Shown piece by piece: positions 5,164 to 9,555 of a stretch of DNA of 9,555 bases. The notes beneath the pieces were generated by a model. The model made no database searches and was not told the DNA's origin. It was given only the letters and a program-made list of their open reading frames with translations. Source of the stretch: an uncultured Bacteroidota bacterium (GTDB taxonomy: Bacteria; Bacteroidota; Bacteroidia; NS11-12g; UBA955); contig CAJBVU010000322.1 of NCBI GenBank assembly GCA_903959115.1, positions 1 through 9,555 of the forward strand. Direction: 5' to 3'. The translations under genes were made by a program, and so were the position numbers. Numbering within the stretch: position 1 is the first letter of the stretch; each line of letters opens with the position of its first letter.

Positions 5164-6551
5164 ACCCACTTCAGCAACACCCATGGCATCGCACCAGCCA
5201 ACAACAACAACGCTGCGATCAACATCATCAGACCTTTGTCGTTGTATTCTACCGCTGTTTCATCACCATCCACTTTCACCAAGAAAGAGTGTTTGATAAA
5301 CTTGAAGTAATATCCAATTGAGATAGCTGAACCCAACAAACCCACACCTACCAACCATGGCGATGATTGCCAAGCGAAAGAGAATAGATAGAATTTGGCA
5401 TCGAAACCGGCAGAAATTGGGATTCCAGCCATCGACAATACACCAACAACCAGCGCGAAGGCCACCCAAGGAGAGCGTTTTGATAAACCATTGAACATAT
5501 CAAATCCCACAGGATTCTTATCAGTTGTACTTTGATGCGAAATCAAGAATACCAATACACTTGCAAGAGCATAGGCAAAGCCATAGTACCACAAAATCCA
5601 AGTTTTTGACTCATCCAAAATCAGCAGGAACATCACCAAGTAACCCGCATGAGCGATACTACTGAAGGCCAAGGTCCTTTTTACACCGTTTTGCACCAAA
5701 CCAGCAAGGTTACCCCAAACGATGGTTATCATACCCAATACGCACAACCAACCGCTCCAAGTATTGTGAATACCACCGAAGGTTGAAAGTAATTTATTGA
5801 AAGCCACAAAAGCAGTAATTTTTACAATAGTTGCCATGAACACCGTGGTTCTATTTGGACTTCCTTCGTAAACGTCAGGTGCCCAGAAATGGAAAGGCGC
5901 TGCTGCCACTTTAAACAATAAGCCCACGCTCATTAGAATCAATCCAGCATTGATCAATGTAGGGATTGGCATCCCTTCCATGGCGTGCATGAAACTGGGC
6001 TTGATACCCATCATTTCCAATTCCAACGACCCTGTACCACCATAAATGAAAGCGGTACCCAACAAGAAAATTCCTGTTGAGAAGGCACCCATCAAGAAGT
6101 ATTTCAACGATGCTTCGTTTGAAGCCAAACTATCTTTCTTTGAACCTGCTAATACATACAACGGAATCGACAAAACCTCGATACCCAAGAACAACATCAC
6201 AATGTGTTGGTAAGATATCATCATGAAAGCACCACAAAGACTGAACATGATCAATCCCAACTGATCGGTTCCTAAATTGTCGTTCTTTCTAAATGCAAAT
6301 ACAATCACCGCAGAAATAAATGCCAGTAACGATGCAAACATGTGCTCTGAATAACCAAACAACATCATGTTCGCGGGTACCCATGATTCCAAAATGGCAA
6401 AATTGCAAAGACCTTTGGCATTGCAAAAAGAACAAATTGAGGAGGCCATCAAAGCCACCACTGCCAAGTTTGAAAAAGAAGATTCCTTCTTGTTTAGCCC
6501 TAAAAACAAAATGACTACGGCGGCGAAAAATGTGATAAATAATGCGATCAT
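5157..6551 (-). CDS. nuoN: NADH-quinone oxidoreductase subunit N
   Basis: Antiporter-like membrane subunit of respiratory complex I, one of the three large proton-translocating modules in the inner membrane. The 464 residues are almost entirely hydrophobic and should form about 13-14 transmembrane helices. Residues expected in the proton path are present: Glu125 in GIEVLSIPLYVL (TM5), Lys214 in LLFKVAAAPFHFWAPDVYEG (TM7), Lys244 in VKITAF (TM8) and Lys386 in GFDAKFYLF (TM12), corresponding to E. coli Glu133, Lys217, Lys247 and Lys395. KRTLAFSSIAHAGY (291-304) is the usual discontinuous helix signature. The start ATG overlaps the nuoM stop as ATGA, indicating translational coupling in the nuoL-M-N order. 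The subunit is full length with no disruption. It converges on the secreted-protein gene with a 9-bp gap and no clear intrinsic terminator. Confidence 0.97.
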   Translation of the reverse strand: MIALFITFFAAVVILFLGLNKKESSFSNLAVVALMASSICSFCNAKGLCNFAILESWVPANMMLFGYSEHMFASLLAFISAVIVFAFRKNDNLGTDQLGLIMFSLCGAFMMISYQHIVMLFLGIEVLSIPLYVLAGSKKDSLASNEASLKYFLMGAFSTGIFLLGTAFIYGGTGSLELEMMGIKPSFMHAMEGMPIPTLINAGLILMSVGLLFKVAAAPFHFWAPDVYEGSPNRTTVFMATIVKITAFVAFNKLLSTFGGIHNTWSGWLCVLGMITIVWGNLAGLVQNGVKRTLAFSSIAHAGYLVMFLLILDESKTWILWYYGFAYALASVLVFLISHQSTTDKNPVGFDMFNGLSKRSPWVAFALVVGVLSMAGIPISAGFDAKFYLFSFAWQSSPWLVGVGLLGSAISIGYYFKFIKHSFLVKVDGDETAVEYNDKGLMMLIAALLLLAGAMPWVLLKWVF

Positions 6552-7987
6552 GACAATACTCCTTTAGCTTCAGAAACCCATGTAACAATTTGTAATATAC
6601 TCGAATGCACCACGTCGATGAACAACTGTGGGACAAATCCAATCAATAATACCGCAACAGACAAAATTCCAAATGCGACATATTCATTCCATTTCAGCGA
6701 TAAAACCTCATGCTTACCCTCGCCAAACATACTAAACTGCACCATTCTAAAGATGTAAACTGCACAGAAAATGATGGTTAACCCGGCCAACAACGCCATA
6801 TTGGGATTGTACATATAGACCGCCTTCAACAACATGAATTCACCAGGAAAACCATTGGTAAAAGGAACGGCAACCGTACCCAATGCCAAGAGCATGAAGA
6901 ATATCATAAACGAGCGATTCGACTTAGCCAATCCACCCAACTCTCCTAGCAAACGTGTTCCGGTGCTCTTTTCGATCAATTCAACAACCAAAAACAAACC
7001 AATGACATTCACGCCGTGAACAAACATCTGCAAAACGCCACCTTCTAAACCCTCAGCCGTTAATGTAAAAATACCTGCAGCGATTAAGGCCACGTGCGAC
7101 AAAGATGAAAAGGCAATCAAACGCTTCATATCTTTCTGTCTGATCGCTATCAAAGCGCCATACAACACACCGGCAACTGAAAGTCCAATGATCCAAGGTT
7201 GGAAAAACTCTATACTCTCAGGAGCCAAGGGCAAATACCAACGTAACAATCCATACAATCCCATTTTTAGCATGATACCGCTCAATAACATCGAACCGGC
7301 CGCTGGAGAATGGGTATAAGTATCGGCCTGCCAAGAATGGAAAGGCAACAACGGAATTTTCACAACAAAAGCCAACAGAATACCTGCTCCAACCCAAATG
7401 GATTCGATGCGCGACAATTCAACCGCACGCAATGCTTCGAACGAAAAAGAGTAATTGGCTGTGTGTAGGAACAAGTAAAGCAAACTGGCCAACATCGCCA
7501 AAGAACCAATAAAGGTATACAAGAAGAACCTCAACGTAATTTTAAAGGCATTTTCCCCGCTCATTGTCAATGTGATGAAATAAATCGGAATCAACGCAAG
7601 CTCCCAGAATATGTAGAACATCAACCCGTCTTGCGCCATAAATACGCCATTCAACGCGCCCTGCATGAACAATGTCAATGCGGTTAACTTCACACGATTC
7701 TCATCGTCGCGAATACCCGCCATTACGATCACCGGCACCATCAAATTGGTCAGCAACAACAACATGCCCGTAAGGCCATCAAATCCAAGCGTAAAACGAA
7801 TGTTCTCTGAAATCCAGGTCAGATCAAAAATGGTCTTCCAACCATTGTCAACCCCAAAACGAGTAAAATAGGTATACAGCACCGCCAATGGAATCAGCGA
7901 TAACAAGGTTGAAATCCAAACATTGCTGCGCTTACCTAGTCCTGCTGTAACCAAGGCCGCGATGATCGGTATAAGTATAATTTCCAT
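6548..7987 (-). CDS. nuoM: NADH-quinone oxidoreductase subunit M
   Basis: Second antiporter-like proton-translocating membrane subunit of complex I. The 479 residues, mostly transmembrane, carry the family's channel residues: Glu129 in FWELALIPIYF (TM5), Lys210 and His216 in VVKIPLLPFHSWQADTYTHSP (TM7), Lys241 in GIMLKMGLYGLLRW (TM8) and Glu383 in GFPGEFMLLKA (TM12), corresponding to E. coli NuoM Glu144, Lys234, Lys265 and Glu407. The ADTYTHSPAAGS segment and KRLIAFSSLSHVAL (288-301) distinguish NuoM from NuoL and from Mrp antiporter subunits. The start ATG lies 2 bp after the nuoL stop (TAATCATG) without a Shine-Dalgarno sequence, and the stop overlaps nuoN, so the three subunits are read from one message. 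The protein is slightly shorter than the E. coli form but has both ends intact. Confidence 0.97.
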   Translation of the reverse strand: MEIILIPIIAALVTAGLGKRSNVWISTLLSLIPLAVLYTYFTRFGVDNGWKTIFDLTWISENIRFTLGFDGLTGMLLLLTNLMVPVIVMAGIRDDENRVKLTALTLFMQGALNGVFMAQDGLMFYIFWELALIPIYFITLTMSGENAFKITLRFFLYTFIGSLAMLASLLYLFLHTANYSFSFEALRAVELSRIESIWVGAGILLAFVVKIPLLPFHSWQADTYTHSPAAGSMLLSGIMLKMGLYGLLRWYLPLAPESIEFFQPWIIGLSVAGVLYGALIAIRQKDMKRLIAFSSLSHVALIAAGIFTLTAEGLEGGVLQMFVHGVNVIGLFLVVELIEKSTGTRLLGELGGLAKSNRSFMIFFMLLALGTVAVPFTNGFPGEFMLLKAVYMYNPNMALLAGLTIIFCAVYIFRMVQFSMFGEGKHEVLSLKWNEYVAFGILSVAVLLIGFVPQLFIDVVHSSILQIVTWVSEAKGVLS

Positions 7988-7989
7988 GA

Positions 7990-9555
7990 TTAAAACAGAT
8001 TAAAGGCCAACAATAAAGAAATTCCAATTACCATATACAACAAATAATATTCGATGTTACCATTCTGAATCTTCGACAGCAATTTACTCAAACCGTATCC
8101 ACCGGTTCCAACCCCATCCACTGCGGATTTCAGGGCTTTTTCATCCACGTATTCGGTGATAACATCAGAGGCCGACTCCAATGGTGCAACAAAGGCCATA
8201 TCGTAGGCTTCATCGACATAAAACTTGTTTGCCAACACCTTTCCCATTCCCTGTTGATCCGCATCCGCCTCAGGCACAGAGCCTTTGACAACGTATTTGT
8301 TTCTAGTGTACAAGAATGCGATTACAAACACAGAGACAGCCATCGCCAACAATGCAATTTCGACAGAATGCGATAATTCAATGGCATGTTCAGCATAGAT
8401 TAGAATAGGCGAAAACTGACCGCCCCCATCAAAACTCAACAAATGATGCAAACCCCCAGAAACTCCCTCACCCAAATAATGTGGCAAATTCACCGCACCG
8501 CCAATCACTGAAAGCACCGCCAAAACGAGCAAAGGCAATGTCATCAACAATGGACTTTCGTGCACCTTTTCGTATGCATGATGATGATTTCTATAGGTGC
8601 CATGGAATGTCACAAAGAACATTCTGAACATATAGAATCCCGTAATACCTGCACTCATCAACGCCAAGCCAAACACGAGTTTGTTGTGGGCGAAGGCCGA
8701 CATCAAGATTTCGTCTTTAGAGAAAAAGCCCGACAAGAATGGGAATCCCGTAATTGCCAATGTTCCGATCAAGAAAGTGAGATAAGTGATTGGCATTTTC
8801 TTTCGCAATCCACCCATTTGACGGATGTCTTGTTCGTGATGCATACCATGAATCACACTTCCTGAACCTAAGAACAACAAAGCTTTAAAGAAAGCGTGAG
8901 TAATTACATGGAATAAAGCAGCGGTATAGGCGCCACAACCCAAAGCGATAAACATCAAACCCAACTGACTCACAGTACTATAGGCCAATACTTTTTTGAT
9001 ATCGTTTTGCTTTAGACCGATTAATGCCGCCAAAATGGATGTCGACAAGCCAATCCACATCACTATTTCATTTGCAAAAGGACTCAAAGCATAAATGGCT
9101 TCAGAGCGAATCACCAAATAAATACCAGCGGTTACCATCGTCGCCGCGTGAATCAAAGCCGATACTGGCGTTGGTCCTGCCATCGCATCGGGCAACCAAG
9201 TATACAAAGGAATTTGAGCACTCTTACCCATCGCACCGATAAACAACAACAAGGCAATGGCTGTGTTTACATTCGACGATGCATCTGTGCCGGTAAATAC
9301 TCTAGAAAATAAATCTTGGTACTCAAAAGTGCCGTATGTGCTATAAATCAAGAACAAACCCAACAAAAGACCTAAGTCGCCGATGCGGTTCATCACAAAC
9401 GCTTTACGCGCCGCTTTTCCAAAGTCGACATTCTTATACCAGAATCCGATTAACAGGTAAGAACACAATCCCACGCCTTCCCAACCAAAGAACAACATCA
9501 TGTAGTTGGAGCCCAAAACCAAAACCAACATGTTAAAAATGAACAAGTTGAGATA
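7990..9555 (-). CDS. nuoL: NADH-quinone oxidoreductase subunit L, N-terminus outside window
   Basis: The distal antiporter-like proton-pumping subunit of complex I. The reading frame is open to the right edge, so 521 codons plus the stop are visible. Comparison with E. coli NuoL, where FFGWEGVGLCSYLLIGF lies near residue 144, suggests roughly 115 N-terminal residues are missing. Counting from the first visible codon, key residues include Glu26 (GWEGVG), Asp60 (NRIGDLG), Lys111 (GKSAQIPLYTWLPDAM), Lys224 (HAFFKALLF) and Lys280 (FFSKDEI), matching E. coli Glu144, Asp178, Lys229, Lys342 and Lys399. The last ~100 residues (from about KVLANKFYVDEAYD) fit the long lateral helix and final transmembrane anchor of NuoL; this region is absent from NuoM and NuoN. 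An apparent TTG start near 9546 is an artefact of the cut. Genes nuoA-K would be expected further right. Confidence 0.97.
   Translation of the reverse strand, partial: YLNLFIFNMLVLVLGSNYMMLFFGWEGVGLCSYLLIGFWYKNVDFGKAARKAFVMNRIGDLGLLLGLFLIYSTYGTFEYQDLFSRVFTGTDASSNVNTAIALLLFIGAMGKSAQIPLYTWLPDAMAGPTPVSALIHAATMVTAGIYLVIRSEAIYALSPFANEIVMWIGLSTSILAALIGLKQNDIKKVLAYSTVSQLGLMFIALGCGAYTAALFHVITHAFFKALLFLGSGSVIHGMHHEQDIRQMGGLRKKMPITYLTFLIGTLAITGFPFLSGFFSKDEILMSAFAHNKLVFGLALMSAGITGFYMFRMFFVTFHGTYRNHHHAYEKVHESPLLMTLPLLVLAVLSVIGGAVNLPHYLGEGVSGGLHHLLSFDGGGQFSPILIYAEHAIELSHSVEIALLAMAVSVFVIAFLYTRNKYVVKGSVPEADADQQGMGKVLANKFYVDEAYDMAFVAPLESASDVITEYVDEKALKSAVDGVGTGGYGLSKLLSKIQNGNIEYYLLYMVIGISLLLAFNLF

Noticed and set aside
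6289..6642. Minus-strand open frame of 117 codons across the nuoM-nuoN junction
   Set aside because: It runs out of frame through the conserved start of nuoN and end of nuoM, has Cys/Phe-rich nonsense composition and no recognisable domain; it is a shadow of the real genes.
8562..8590. Histidine cluster (HHHAYEKVH) in NuoL as a special metal site
   Set aside because: It is in a loop region of NuoL where histidine-rich stretches are not unusual, and nothing else in the sequence supports a metal-binding role.
9544..9546. TTG as the start of nuoL
   Set aside because: The frame continues upstream to the window edge with residues Tyr-Leu-Asn that match the conserved NuoL helix, so the gene is truncated by the window, not started here.
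1..9555. Mobile element, CRISPR array, phage or defence system
   Set aside because: No transposase, integrase, direct-repeat array or recognised defence gene is present, and the tRNA at the left edge shows no adjacent integrase or attachment-site duplication within the window.

Overview
The window looks like ordinary chromosomal DNA of a member of the Bacteroidota, most likely order Flavobacteriales. Base composition is moderate to AT-rich. No start codon has a convincing Shine-Dalgarno sequence. Several starts are preceded by the Bacteroidota-type -7 promoter element TAnnTTTG instead. The SerA carries an insertion after the nucleotide-binding motif that I associate with this phylum, and the secreted protein has a signal peptide that appears to be cut just before Gln, a common pattern there. 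I cannot name a genus. I see no insertion sequence, integrase, CRISPR array, phage gene or defence gene.

Left edge (1-1271): the 5' part of a tRNA-Val(TAC) gene on the minus strand, with its promoter. Divergent from it, on the plus strand, are an FMN-dependent nitroreductase-family gene (246-875) and a small ArsR-type winged-helix regulator (939-1271). The regulator has its own promoter, with a perfect 14-bp palindrome lying directly upstream of the -7 element, which suggests autoregulation.

Serine block (1268-4497, minus strand): serC, serA and a DUF1015 gene, transcribed in that order and packed so tightly that serC and serA overlap by ATGA and the DUF1015 start abuts the serA stop. SerA oxidises 3-phosphoglycerate and SerC transaminates the product to phosphoserine. 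The third pathway enzyme, phosphoserine phosphatase, is not in the window, and the uncharacterised DUF1015 protein occupies its operon position. The regulator and the DUF1015 gene are convergent and share a TTAA that supplies both stop codons.

Divergent promoter and secreted protein (4498-5147): 53 bp separate serC from a plus-strand gene for a signal-peptide protein with beta-barrel-like features. The two putative -7 elements face away from each other and together form an almost perfect 20-bp palindrome.

Respiratory block (5157-9555, minus strand): nuoL (5' end cut off by the window edge), nuoM and nuoN, the three antiporter-like membrane subunits of complex I (NADH:quinone oxidoreductase). 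They are in the usual L-M-N order with very short or overlapping junctions. The remaining nuo genes would be expected beyond the right edge. The conserved lysines and glutamates of the proton channels are present, so the complex should be functional.

Overall this is mainly a housekeeping region. The points most worth a second look are the DUF1015 protein in the serine operon, the operator-like palindrome in front of the regulator, and the symmetrical divergent promoter.
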